Positions 27,967-34,478 of a stretch of 64,000 bases of DNA are shown piece by piece. Position numbers and translations under genes: made by a program. The first letter of the stretch is position 1; every line of letters begins with the position of its first letter. Source of the stretch: Aquimarina sp. AU474 (lineage in GTDB: Bacteria > Bacteroidota > Bacteroidia > Flavobacteriales > Flavobacteriaceae); contig NZ_OMPE01000005.1 of the NCBI RefSeq assembly GCF_900312815.1, forward strand, positions 310,001-374,000. Reading direction: 5' to 3'. Below the pieces are notes generated by a model. The model worked only from the letters and a program-made list of their open reading frames with translations. It ran no database searches and had not been told where the DNA came from.

Positions 27967-28542
27967 ATGATAGACACTCTTAAAAATCATATTCTAAAAT
28001 TTGTTTCTCCTCCTAAAAGCGAACTTCAAGAATTCTTAAATAAGATGCAGTTAAAAAGATATAACAACAAAGAGTATCTTTTAAAAGAGCAACAATATTG
28101 CACGCATCAATATTTTATTTCCAAAGGCTGTTTCAGGTTCTATTTTATAAACCAAAAAGGAATCGAAAAGATCATCAATTTTGGCATCGAAGATTGGTGG
28201 ATTAGTAATTTTGATAGCTTTATTAATAAAAGCCCATCAGAATACAACATACAGGCCGTTGAAGACGCTGTAGTATTTAAAATCAACAAGCAAGACTTAA
28301 GCGCTATACTAGCAAATTCTCTAGAGTTAAATCAATACTTTCGAATGATTCACGAAAGAGTTAGAATCGCTGACCAAAAGAGAATACAATATATGTACAG
28401 TCTTTCTGGCGAAGAATTATATACTACTTTCCGAGAATATAACCCTCATTTTGTACAACGTGTACCCCAATACATGCTCGCCTCTTACCTAGGTTTTACA
28501 CCCGAGTTTTTAAGCAAAATTAGAGCTAACAAAAAGGTTTGA
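27967..28542 (+). CDS. Crp/Fnr family transcriptional regulator
   Basis: 191 residues. The N-terminal cyclic-nucleotide-binding-like beta roll (about 30-120) contains YFISKGCFRFYFINQKG and the DWWISNFDSF segment typical of Bacteroidetes members without a true cAMP pocket. The C-terminal winged helix contains VPQYMLASYLGFTPEFLSKIRA, the recognition helix. The ligand is unknown. It is followed 75 bp later by an AhpD-like and a DoxX gene, the probable targets. Confidence 0.9.
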   Translation: MIDTLKNHILKFVSPPKSELQEFLNKMQLKRYNNKEYLLKEQQYCTHQYFISKGCFRFYFINQKGIEKIINFGIEDWWISNFDSFINKSPSEYNIQAVEDAVVFKINKQDLSAILANSLELNQYFRMIHERVRIADQKRIQYMYSLSGEELYTTFREYNPHFVQRVPQYMLASYLGFTPEFLSKIRANKKV

Positions 28543-28617
28543 TATATTTCTTAATCTAGATTAATTTTTTCATCATTCGATCTCCCGAATTTTGTTTTAA
28601 ATTTTAAAAGCAAAGAC

Positions 28618-29070
28618 ATGAAAACGGAAAGAATCAATATTAATGCAATTAATCCAAATGCCTACAAACCTTTATTCGATCTTCATAATAATATCAAAAA
28701 CAGCACTTTATCCTCAACAGAGTTTTTATTAATACAAATTCGTGCATCACAAATCAATGGGTGCGCGTATTGCGTACAAATGCATATTAAGGAAGCAATT
28801 GAAAAAGGAGAAAAGCAATATCGTATACATGCCTTACCATTTTGGGAAGAATCACCATTTTTTAGTAAAGAAGAAAAGTTAATATTACAAATGACAGAAG
28901 AAATTACTCATATTTCTAATCTAGGTTTACAAGAAGAACTTTATCAAAAATCCATTTCTGCTTTTGGCGAACAAAAAGTAGCAGATATCATAATGGCAAT
29001 AGGTAGTATTAATATCTGGAATAGAATAGGGCGTGCAACATTATTAACTCCTACTCCATCACAAAGTTAA
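28618..29070 (+). CDS. Carboxymuconolactone decarboxylase/AhpD-like protein
   Basis: 150 residues, all-helical. The redox motif is Cys49-x2-Cys52-x3-His56 in GCAYCVQMH, the AhpD-type active site used for peroxide reduction rather than decarboxylation. The N-terminal LFDLHNNIKNSTLS and C-terminal INIWNRIGRA fit the small one-domain alkylhydroperoxidase group. It lies between a Crp/Fnr regulator and a DoxX membrane protein, a common Bacteroidetes arrangement suggesting an oxidative or electrophile stress role. Confidence 0.88.
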   Translation: MKTERININAINPNAYKPLFDLHNNIKNSTLSSTEFLLIQIRASQINGCAYCVQMHIKEAIEKGEKQYRIHALPFWEESPFFSKEEKLILQMTEEITHISNLGLQEELYQKSISAFGEQKVADIIMAIGSINIWNRIGRATLLTPTPSQS

Positions 29071-29081
29071 ACGCATAGACT

Positions 29082-29498
29082 ATGAAAATCATATATATTA
29101 AATTGTTTCTTAGAATAAGTATCTCTTTAGGTTTCTTATCGGCTGTAGCAGATAGATTTGGATTTTGGCCAGAAGAGAGCTCTGCTTGGGGTAATTGGGG
29201 TAGTTTTTTAGAATACACCCAACTACTTAATCCTATTGTTCCAAAAAGTCTTATTAACCCCATAGGTATAACTGTTACCATAACAGAAATAATTTTTGCT
29301 ATCCTTTTATGTATTGGTTTTAAAACTTCTTTGGTTGCAAAATTTAGCGGTTTTTTGCTTTTAATTTTTGGATTAGCAATGTCTTTTTCAATAGGAATTA
29401 AAGCTCCCCTAGATTACTCGGTTTTCATAGCTTCGGCAGGAGCATTTGGATTAAGTACTATTAAAGAAAAATATCTAGAAATAGATCAACTAATTTAA
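29082..29498 (+). CDS. DoxX-like membrane protein
   Basis: 138 residues with four predicted transmembrane helices (about 6-25, 66-85, 90-108 and 112-128). The first helix carries LGFLSAVADRFGFW, and the loop FLEYTQLLNPIVP is typical of DoxX-type proteins. The gene starts 11 bp after the AhpD-like gene, so they share a transcript. DoxX-type proteins are linked to thiol or quinone redox pathways; the exact role is not known. Confidence 0.82.
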   Translation: MKIIYIKLFLRISISLGFLSAVADRFGFWPEESSAWGNWGSFLEYTQLLNPIVPKSLINPIGITVTITEIIFAILLCIGFKTSLVAKFSGFLLLIFGLAMSFSIGIKAPLDYSVFIASAGAFGLSTIKEKYLEIDQLI

Positions 29499-29606
29499 CG
29501 ATCAAATCATAAAAATAAGTCATACACCCTCTTGGGTTTAACCTTATCTTATATCTTTATTTGGATCCAAAATTTTAAATTTGAAAATATTCTAATTAAT
29601 ATTCTT

Positions 29607-29911
29607 ATGGCAAAGAAGGATTGGTCACTATTACCATTAACCAATAATATGGATCACTCAAAAAAGAGGTTTGAATTTCATGTAGAAAATGCAATAGCAT
29701 TTATCGAATATATTTTGGCAAAAGAAAACTCAATCTACTTAACGCATACCGAAGTTCCAAAATCATTAGAAAGAAAAGGGTTAGGAAGCGCTATTATTAA
29801 AAAACTTTAGATTATATTCGAGAAAAACAATATCTCCTGGTTCCTCTTTGCCCTTTTGTTGCTGCCTACCTTAAAAGACATCCACTCGAAAGAAAAGGAA
29901 TTTTAAAATGA
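29607..29911 (+). pseudogene. GNAT-type N-acetyltransferase (YjdJ-like), broken by a frameshift
   Basis: The first part, from ATG 29607 or 29649, reads the start of a short GNAT_acetyltr_2 protein (KKRFEFHVENAIAFIEY, THTEVPKSLERKGLGSAI). It then hits TAG at 29808. The missing C-terminus continues in the -1 frame from about 29804: LDYIREKQYLLVPLCPFVAAY, then a KRHP motif, stopping at 29911. The switch occurs at a six-A run (29799-29804), and one more A would restore a complete protein of 86-100 residues. The cause may be a real deletion, a sequencing error in the A run, or slippage during expression. Confidence 0.8.
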
Positions 29912-29921
29912 TTTAAAAAAC

Positions 29922-30920
29922 TTATGCATTTAGCATTTGCCAAAGTTTATCCTTTAACTCTTGAAGCCCTTGTTGCGCTACCGAGGAAATAAATAAATAC
30001 GAAACGTTCAATTGTTCATCTAATTCAACTTGTAGCTCTTGTTTTAATTCATCATCTAGCATATCACTTTTAGAAATGGCAATCAGTCGTTCTTTATCTA
30101 GTAAATCTGGGTTATAACGACGTAACTCATCTAATAAGATTTCATATTGTTCGGCAATATCGGGTGCATCTGCAGGAACTAAAAATAAAAGTGTCGAATT
30201 ACGTTCTATATGACGTAAAAAACGATGCCCTATACCTTTGCCCTCTGCTGCTCCTTCAATAATACCTGGTATATCGGCCATCACAAACGTTTGAAAATCC
30301 CGATACTCTACAATCCCCAAATTTGGTTTTAATGTAGTAAACTCGTAATCTGCAATCTTTGGTTTTGCCGATGTAATCACCGACAATAAAGTAGATTTTC
30401 CGGCATTAGGAAATCCTACCAATCCAACATCGGCCAAAATTTTAAGTTCTAGAGTAATATCATGCTCTTGCCCTTCAACTCCTGGTTGAGCATAGCGAGG
30501 AGTTTGATTTGTTGGGCTTTTAAAATGCCAATTACCTCTACCTCCCATTCCACCTTCGGCGGCAATATACTCTTGTCCGGTTTCGGTAATTTCAAAAATG
30601 ATATTTTGTGATTCTGTATCACGTATTACAGTTCCCAAGGGTACATCTACGTATATATCCGTTCCATCTGCACCTGTGCTCCTACTCTTACTACCATGTC
30701 CACCATGCTCAGCTCTTAAGTGCCTTTTAAACTTAAGATGGTGAAGTGTCCACATATTAGAGTTTCCACGCAAAATAATATGACCTCCTCTACCGCCATC
30801 TCCTCCATCAGGTCCTCCTTTGGTTATATACTTCTCTCGATGTAAGTGTACAGATCCTTTCCCTCCATTTCCGGAGGTTACGTGCAACTTTACATAATCT
30901 ACAAAATTCCCTTCTGTCAT
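29922..30920 (-). CDS. obgE: GTPase Obg (CgtA)
   Basis: 332 residues. The glycine-rich OBG fold (1-158; [10 protein letters not shown] and [10 protein letters not shown]) precedes a GTPase domain with G1 GFPNAGKST (about 166-174), G2 YEFTT, G3 DIPG and G4 SKSD; G5 lies near ISSVA. The C-terminal OCT extension seen in some phyla is absent, as usual in Bacteroidetes. It functions in late 50S ribosome assembly and stress control. The gene is 41 bp downstream of the hpt-adk fusion in the same direction. Confidence 0.96.
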   Translation of the reverse strand: MTEGNFVDYVKLHVTSGNGGKGSVHLHREKYITKGGPDGGDGGRGGHIILRGNSNMWTLHHLKFKRHLRAEHGGHGSKSRSTGADGTDIYVDVPLGTVIRDTESQNIIFEITETGQEYIAAEGGMGGRGNWHFKSPTNQTPRYAQPGVEGQEHDITLELKILADVGLVGFPNAGKSTLLSVITSAKPKIADYEFTTLKPNLGIVEYRDFQTFVMADIPGIIEGAAEGKGIGHRFLRHIERNSTLLFLVPADAPDIAEQYEILLDELRRYNPDLLDKERLIAISKSDMLDDELKQELQVELDEQLNVSYLFISSVAQQGLQELKDKLWQMLNA

Positions 30921-30961
30921 AACTCTTCAATCATTCTTCTTGCGTTAAACGCAATGAATTA

Positions 30962-32068
30962 TTAAAACTTGTCAATAACTTGACTTAATCTATCTGTAAT
31001 TTCACCGATAGCACCAACACCATCTACTCCAAAATATTTTTCTTCCTTTTGGTAGTAATTCTTTAAAATAGCTGTTTCATCATAATACACTTTAATACGA
31101 TTACGAATAACCCCTTCATCAGCATCATCAGGACGCCCAGATGTTTTTCCTCTCTCTAATAATCTTTCGACTAATACCTCATCATCTACCTCCAAAGCTA
31201 CCATAGCGCTAACTTCTGATCCTTTTGAAGCTAATAAATCTCCTAATGAATCTGCTTGAGCTTCGGTTCTAGGAAATCCATCAAAAATAAACCCTTTCGC
31301 TTCTGGATTTTTATCAACTTCTGCATTTAGCATATTAATTGTTACCTCATCAGGAACCAATTGTCCTTTATCTATATAAGACTTCGCCAATGTGCCTAAT
31401 TCAGTTGCATTCTTTATGTTATATCTAAACACATCTCCTGTAGAAATATGTATTAGATTATATTTTTGTTTTAAAACTTCTGCTTGTGTTCCTTTCCCTG
31501 CTCCTGGAGGGCCGAATAACACCAAATTTGTCATGTTGCTTCTTTTTAGTTGATAAACTTCTGTAAGATTTCGACCTAGACCATTGTAATCCAGACCATA
31601 TCCTACAATAAATCGATTTGGGATTTCTATCCCAAAATAGTCTATATGGATTTGTTTATTATATACCTCTGATTTAAAGAATAACGTAGCTATTTTAATA
31701 TCAGAACATTCTTTATTTTTTAAGGTTTCATATAACACTTCTATAGTATTACCAGTATCTATAATATCTTCAAGAACAACAATTGTTCGTCCCGACACAT
31801 CTTCATTCAGACCTATTAATTCATTTACCTGATGTGTTGATTGCGTACCCTGATAAGAAGATAGCTTTATAAAACTTACCTCACAATCGTGATTAAAACG
31901 TTTTAATACCTCAGAAAAAAACATAAAGGCACCATTTAATACTCCAATAAATAAGGGGTTTTCATCCTTAAGATCTTGGTTTAATTGTTTGGCGAGGTCA
32001 TCTATTGCTGCTGTAATCTTAGACTCAGCAATAAACGGAACAAAATGTAAATCATGTAATTTAATCAT
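30962..32068 (-). CDS. adk: Fused hypoxanthine phosphoribosyltransferase-adenylate kinase
   Basis: 368 residues in one uninterrupted frame. Residues 1-178 are a full-length HPRT: FIGVLNGAFMF, SSYQG, and the PRPP-binding loop VVLEDIIDTGNT, ending VGYGLDYNGLGRNL. Residue 179 is a methionine starting a complete adenylate kinase: P-loop GPPGAGKGT (about 186-194), STGD, FIFDGFPRT and the LID segment RGKTSGRPDD. The HPRT stop codon has been lost, so purine salvage (hypoxanthine/guanine to IMP/GMP) and AMP phosphorylation are on one chain. Internal initiation at Met179 could also give free Adk. It is divergent from purK and followed by obg. Confidence 0.93.
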   Translation of the reverse strand: MIKLHDLHFVPFIAESKITAAIDDLAKQLNQDLKDENPLFIGVLNGAFMFFSEVLKRFNHDCEVSFIKLSSYQGTQSTHQVNELIGLNEDVSGRTIVVLEDIIDTGNTIEVLYETLKNKECSDIKIATLFFKSEVYNKQIHIDYFGIEIPNRFIVGYGLDYNGLGRNLTEVYQLKRSNMTNLVLFGPPGAGKGTQAEVLKQKYNLIHISTGDVFRYNIKNATELGTLAKSYIDKGQLVPDEVTINMLNAEVDKNPEAKGFIFDGFPRTEAQADSLGDLLASKGSEVSAMVALEVDDEVLVERLLERGKTSGRPDDADEGVIRNRIKVYYDETAILKNYYQKEEKYFGVDGVGAIGEITDRLSQVIDKF

Positions 32069-32113
32069 ACTGTTCTTATCCTTTATTCTTTTATGATTTT
32101 TAAATTAAAGCGG

Positions 32114-32121
32114 CAAAGATA
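32114..32121 (-). promoter_or_regulatory. Candidate -7 box of the hpt-adk/obg unit
   Basis: Minus-strand TATCTTTG followed by C, 45 nt upstream of the fusion gene start. No clear -33 element. Confidence 0.5.
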
Positions 32122-32186
32122 GTGATAAATAAAGTTTGGCTGTAGCATTTACTGCGTATTATTGCGGTTATTCCTTTTGAAAAAAT

Positions 32187-32194
32187 TATTTTTG
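32187..32194 (+). promoter_or_regulatory. Candidate -7 box of purK-purE
   Basis: TATTTTTG followed by C; a second possible box, TAAATTTG, lies at 32205-32212. The purK start is 29 nt downstream of the first box. Confidence 0.5.
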
Positions 32195-32223
32195 CCTTCT
32201 AAGATAAATTTGAAACCCCGATA

Positions 32224-33384
32224 ATGACAAATTTTTTCTCGTCAAAATTTAAGTTAGGAATACTAGGCGGAGGACAATTAGGCAAGATGATGTTATACGA
32301 AACAAGAAAGTATGACATACAAACGCATGTTCTAGACCCAAATCCTGATGCTCCATGCAAAATAGCTTGTGATTATTTCCAGCAAGGAAATTTAATGGAT
32401 TATGATACCGTTTATAATTTTGGAAAAAAAGTCGATGTATTGACTTTTGAAATAGAAACCATTAACATTGCGGCTATTGCCAAATTAGAGCAAGAAGGAA
32501 AAAAAGTATTTCCAAGCTCTAAAACATTAAAGAATATACAAAATAAAGGTCAGCAAAAATTATTTTATCAGGAACATAAAATACCTACTGCTGTATTTTT
32601 ACGATTTTCAAACAAAGCACACCTTACCGAAGGGATCACTAGTAATAAGATTAAACTTCCCTTTGTATGGAAAAGTACACAAGGCGGATATGATGGAAAA
32701 GGAGTTTCCGTTGTAAAAACCGGTGCAGATGTCGCAAAATTACCTGATGTTGAGTGTATTGCAGAGGAAATGATTAATTTTAAAAACGAGCTTGCCGTTA
32801 TAGTTGTCCGTAATCCAAGTGGAGAAATTAAAACATATCCTGTTGTAGAAATGGAGTTTCATCCAGAGGCTAACCAAGTAGAATATGTAATCTGCCCTGC
32901 TCGAATTGATAATAAAATAGCCCAAAAAGCTATTAATGTAGCAGAAAAAGTATCAGAAGCTTTTGAACACGTTGGGGTACTAGCCGTAGAGATGTTTCAA
33001 ACGCAAAATGATCAAATTTTGGTAAACGAAGTAGCACCAAGACCTCATAATAGTGGACATTACAGCATAGAGGCAAGTTACACTAACCAATTTGAGCAGC
33101 ACATAAGAGCCATTTTAGACCTCCCATTAGGTGAAACTACCAGTATTGTAGCTGGGATTATGGTAAATCTAGTAGGGGCAGAAGGACATACCGGTGATGT
33201 AGTTTATAAAAATATAGACGAAATCATGAAAATGAGAGGAGTAACACCTCATATTTATGGTAAAAAACAAACACGACCTTTTAGAAAAATGGGACATGTT
33301 ACCATCATTAATGAAGATATCGATGAAGCAAGAAAAATAGCCGAAAAGGTAAAAAATACTATAAAAGTAATAAGCAAAGATTAA
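32224..33384 (+). CDS. purK: N5-carboxyaminoimidazole ribonucleotide synthase
   Basis: ATP-grasp enzyme of 386 residues that carboxylates AIR with bicarbonate in de novo purine synthesis. The N-terminal preATP-grasp motif is LGILGGGQLGKMM (about 12-24). The ATP-grasp domain has PFVWKSTQGGYDGKGV and the metal-binding EVAPRPHNSGHY segment (about 268-280). The C-terminal domain has MVNLVGAEGH and PHIYGKKQTRPFRKMGHV. The length is normal. purE follows after 3 bp. Confidence 0.96.
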   Translation: MTNFFSSKFKLGILGGGQLGKMMLYETRKYDIQTHVLDPNPDAPCKIACDYFQQGNLMDYDTVYNFGKKVDVLTFEIETINIAAIAKLEQEGKKVFPSSKTLKNIQNKGQQKLFYQEHKIPTAVFLRFSNKAHLTEGITSNKIKLPFVWKSTQGGYDGKGVSVVKTGADVAKLPDVECIAEEMINFKNELAVIVVRNPSGEIKTYPVVEMEFHPEANQVEYVICPARIDNKIAQKAINVAEKVSEAFEHVGVLAVEMFQTQNDQILVNEVAPRPHNSGHYSIEASYTNQFEQHIRAILDLPLGETTSIVAGIMVNLVGAEGHTGDVVYKNIDEIMKMRGVTPHIYGKKQTRPFRKMGHVTIINEDIDEARKIAEKVKNTIKVISKD

Positions 33385-33387
33385 GTT

Positions 33388-33873
33388 ATGAGCAAGGTGG
33401 GAATAATAATGGGTAGTACAAGTGATATGCCCGTCATGGAAAAAGCTGTAGAAGTTTTACAAGGTTTTGATATTGAAATCGAAGTAGATATAGTATCTGC
33501 ACATCGTACTCCAGAAAAGTTATTCGATTATGCCAAAAATGCCCATACTCGAGGTATAAGTGTTATTATTGCTGGCGCAGGTGGTGCTGCCCATTTACCA
33601 GGTATGGTAGCCTCTTTATCTCCTTTACCGGTTATTGGTGTTCCGGTCAAATCAAGAAATTCTATTGATGGATGGGACTCTGTATTATCTATTCTGCAAA
33701 TGCCAGGTGGTGTTCCCGTAGCAACCGTAGCTTTAGATGGAGCATTAAATGCCGGAATATTAGCAGCCCAAATCATTGGAGCCAATGATACATGTGTGTT
33801 GGATAAAATATTGATCTATAAAGAAGGATTAAAGCAAAAAGTAATTGAAGGTGCTAAAAAAGTAAAGAAATAA
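33388..33873 (+). CDS. purE: N5-carboxyaminoimidazole ribonucleotide mutase
   Basis: 161 residues, class I PurE. MGSTSDMPVM (8-17) binds the substrate phosphate, SAHRTPEKL carries the catalytic histidine, and GAGGAAHLPGMVAS and LLQMP-like SILQMPGGVPVATVA complete the active site. It converts N5-CAIR to CAIR, directly after PurK. The C-terminal lysine-rich tail ends KKVKK. The gene is convergent with the small RNA genes in the following gap. Confidence 0.96.
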   Translation: MSKVGIIMGSTSDMPVMEKAVEVLQGFDIEIEVDIVSAHRTPEKLFDYAKNAHTRGISVIIAGAGGAAHLPGMVASLSPLPVIGVPVKSRNSIDGWDSVLSILQMPGGVPVATVALDGALNAGILAAQIIGANDTCVLDKILIYKEGLKQKVIEGAKKVKK

Positions 33874-33905
33874 TTTTCAAGAAAACATTCGAATATTTCC
33901 TTAAA

Positions 33906-34029
33906 CAAAAAAGAGTCACTTTTCAGTGACTCTTTAAATATTAGGTCTTACAAAAGAATATAACAATATTTATTAACCAACTTAAATATATTACACAAAA
34001 AATTCATCGTAAGACCATACTCTTAAAAC
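33906..34029 (-). ncRNA. Predicted structured small RNA, copy 1 (6S-like architecture)
   Basis: About 124 nt transcribed leftwards from a good promoter to a strong terminator. An 8-bp helix closes the body: GGTCTTAC (minus strand, 34016-34009) pairs with GTAAGACC (33951-33944). Inside it are a short GAAT/AUUC helix (34005-34002 with 33959-33956), a U-rich bubble, and a 7-bp apical stem (33989-33983 with 33972-33966) with a 10-nt loop. Copy 2 keeps the same order and sequence landmarks. The closing stem, bubble and apical stem recall 6S RNA, and Bacteroidetes 6S-like or Flavo-type RNAs are candidates, but I cannot confirm a family. A 19-codon frame starting just after the 5' arm is not conserved in copy 2. 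Confidence 0.6.
33908..33935 (-). terminator. Terminator of small RNA copy 1; possibly also ends purE
   Basis: Perfect 11-bp stem, AAAGAGTCACT with AGTGACTCTTT, and a 4-nt loop. On the minus strand it is followed by TTTTTTGTTT as a U tract. On the plus strand the tail is only CTCTTTAAATATT, so the leftward direction fits better. Confidence 0.8.
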
Positions 34030-34035
34030 CTACAA

Positions 34036-34065
34036 CAAAGGTAAAACCTTACTTCGATTACACAA
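34036..34065 (-). promoter_or_regulatory. Promoter of small RNA copy 1
   Basis: On the minus strand TTG (34065-34063), a 19-nt spacer and TACCTTTG (34043-34036): a complete Bacteroidetes -33/-7 promoter. The GGTCTT arm begins 20 nt after the box. Confidence 0.65.
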
Positions 34066-34163
34066 TAAAAGTAGCAAAAACTTATTAACAATTTTCGATA
34101 AAACGCATTTTTAGCCGCCAAAATACGCGTTAACTATTTTTTAAAACCCGTTTTTGATCGAAA

Positions 34164-34195
34164 AGACATACAAATTGAAGAAGTTCTGTATGTCT
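34164..34195. repeat. 9-bp inverted repeat between the two small RNAs
   Basis: AGACATACA and TGTATGTCT separated by 14 nt. On the minus strand it is followed by TTTTCG, so it could be a weak second terminator or an independent structure. Confidence 0.5.
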
Positions 34196-34215
34196 AAAAC
34201 CTTTTTATTTTGAAC

Positions 34216-34250
34216 AAAAATCAAAAGAGCCACAATAATTGCAGCTCTTT
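34216..34250 (-). terminator. Terminator of small RNA copy 2
   Basis: Stem AAAGAGC with GCTCTTT, extended inward by U-G pairs and CAA/UUG to a 3-nt loop; on the minus strand the tail reads TTTTGATTTTTG. Confidence 0.7.
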
Positions 34251-34346
34251 CAATATATTTGGTCTACGCTTAGAAAACAATTATTAACATCCATACCCCT
34301 GATACAATAATGTGGTAGTTTTCATAGCAAGACCTTCACTAATAAA
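34216..34346 (-). ncRNA. Predicted structured small RNA, copy 2
   Basis: About 130 nt, tandem relative of copy 1. GGTCTTGC (34334-34327) pairs with GCGTAGACC (34269-34261) with one bulged base. Against copy 1 one A-U pair has become G-C and one U-A pair has become U-G, which is covariation. GAAAAC (34323-34318) pairs with GUUUUC (34278-34273), replacing GAAU/AUUC. The apical stem uses 34311-34301 with 34291-34280 and a 9-nt loop. Shared landmarks include the GGTCTT arm followed closely by ATGAA, a GTTAATAA-like block and the AAAGAG terminator stem. A 13-codon frame starting at the equivalent ATG encodes an unrelated peptide. Confidence 0.55.
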
Positions 34347-34352
34347 CCTTAT

Positions 34353-34360
34353 CAAATCTA
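34353..34360 (-). promoter_or_regulatory. -7 box of small RNA copy 2
   Basis: Minus-strand TAGATTTG, a full TAnnTTTG match. The GGTCTT arm begins 19 nt later, nearly the same spacing as in copy 1. No clear -33 element, suggesting weaker or regulated expression. Confidence 0.5.
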
Positions 34361-34411
34361 TTAGATTAAGGATTGGTGTGATAAAAAACAGGTTAATTAA
34401 AAGCTCTTTTT

Positions 34412-34435
34412 TCGATAAAAGGCTACTTTTATCGA
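34412..34435. repeat. Perfect 10-bp hairpin upstream of the M3 peptidase gene
   Basis: TCGATAAAAG and CTTTTATCGA with a 4-nt loop, 44 bp before the peptidase start. No U tract on either side, so it is more likely an operator or a 5'-leader hairpin than a terminator. Confidence 0.5.
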
Positions 34436-34478
34436 CATAAAGGAGTTTATTACTAAAACAGAAATTATATTTAACATA

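Larger units (their letters stand above)
33874..34478. other. 605-bp gap without protein genes, carrying tandem small RNA genes
   Basis: The stretch between purE and the M3 peptidase holds, from left to right: a terminator and small RNA on the minus strand, a 9-bp inverted repeat, a second terminator and small RNA on the minus strand, and a 10-bp perfect hairpin in front of the peptidase gene. No conserved open reading frame is seen. Confidence 0.7.

Noticed and set aside
29799..29808. Programmed -1 frameshift in the GNAT gene
   Set aside because: In the zero frame the run reads T AAA AAA CTT, not the A AAA AAC heptamer, so P-site re-pairing would be poor; a deletion or sequencing error is simpler. 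Transcriptional slippage was left open.
33906..34346. Short open frames (19 and 13 codons) starting at the equivalent ATG in both small RNA copies
   Set aside because: The encoded peptides share no sequence while the RNA helices are conserved, so coding was judged less likely than RNA function.
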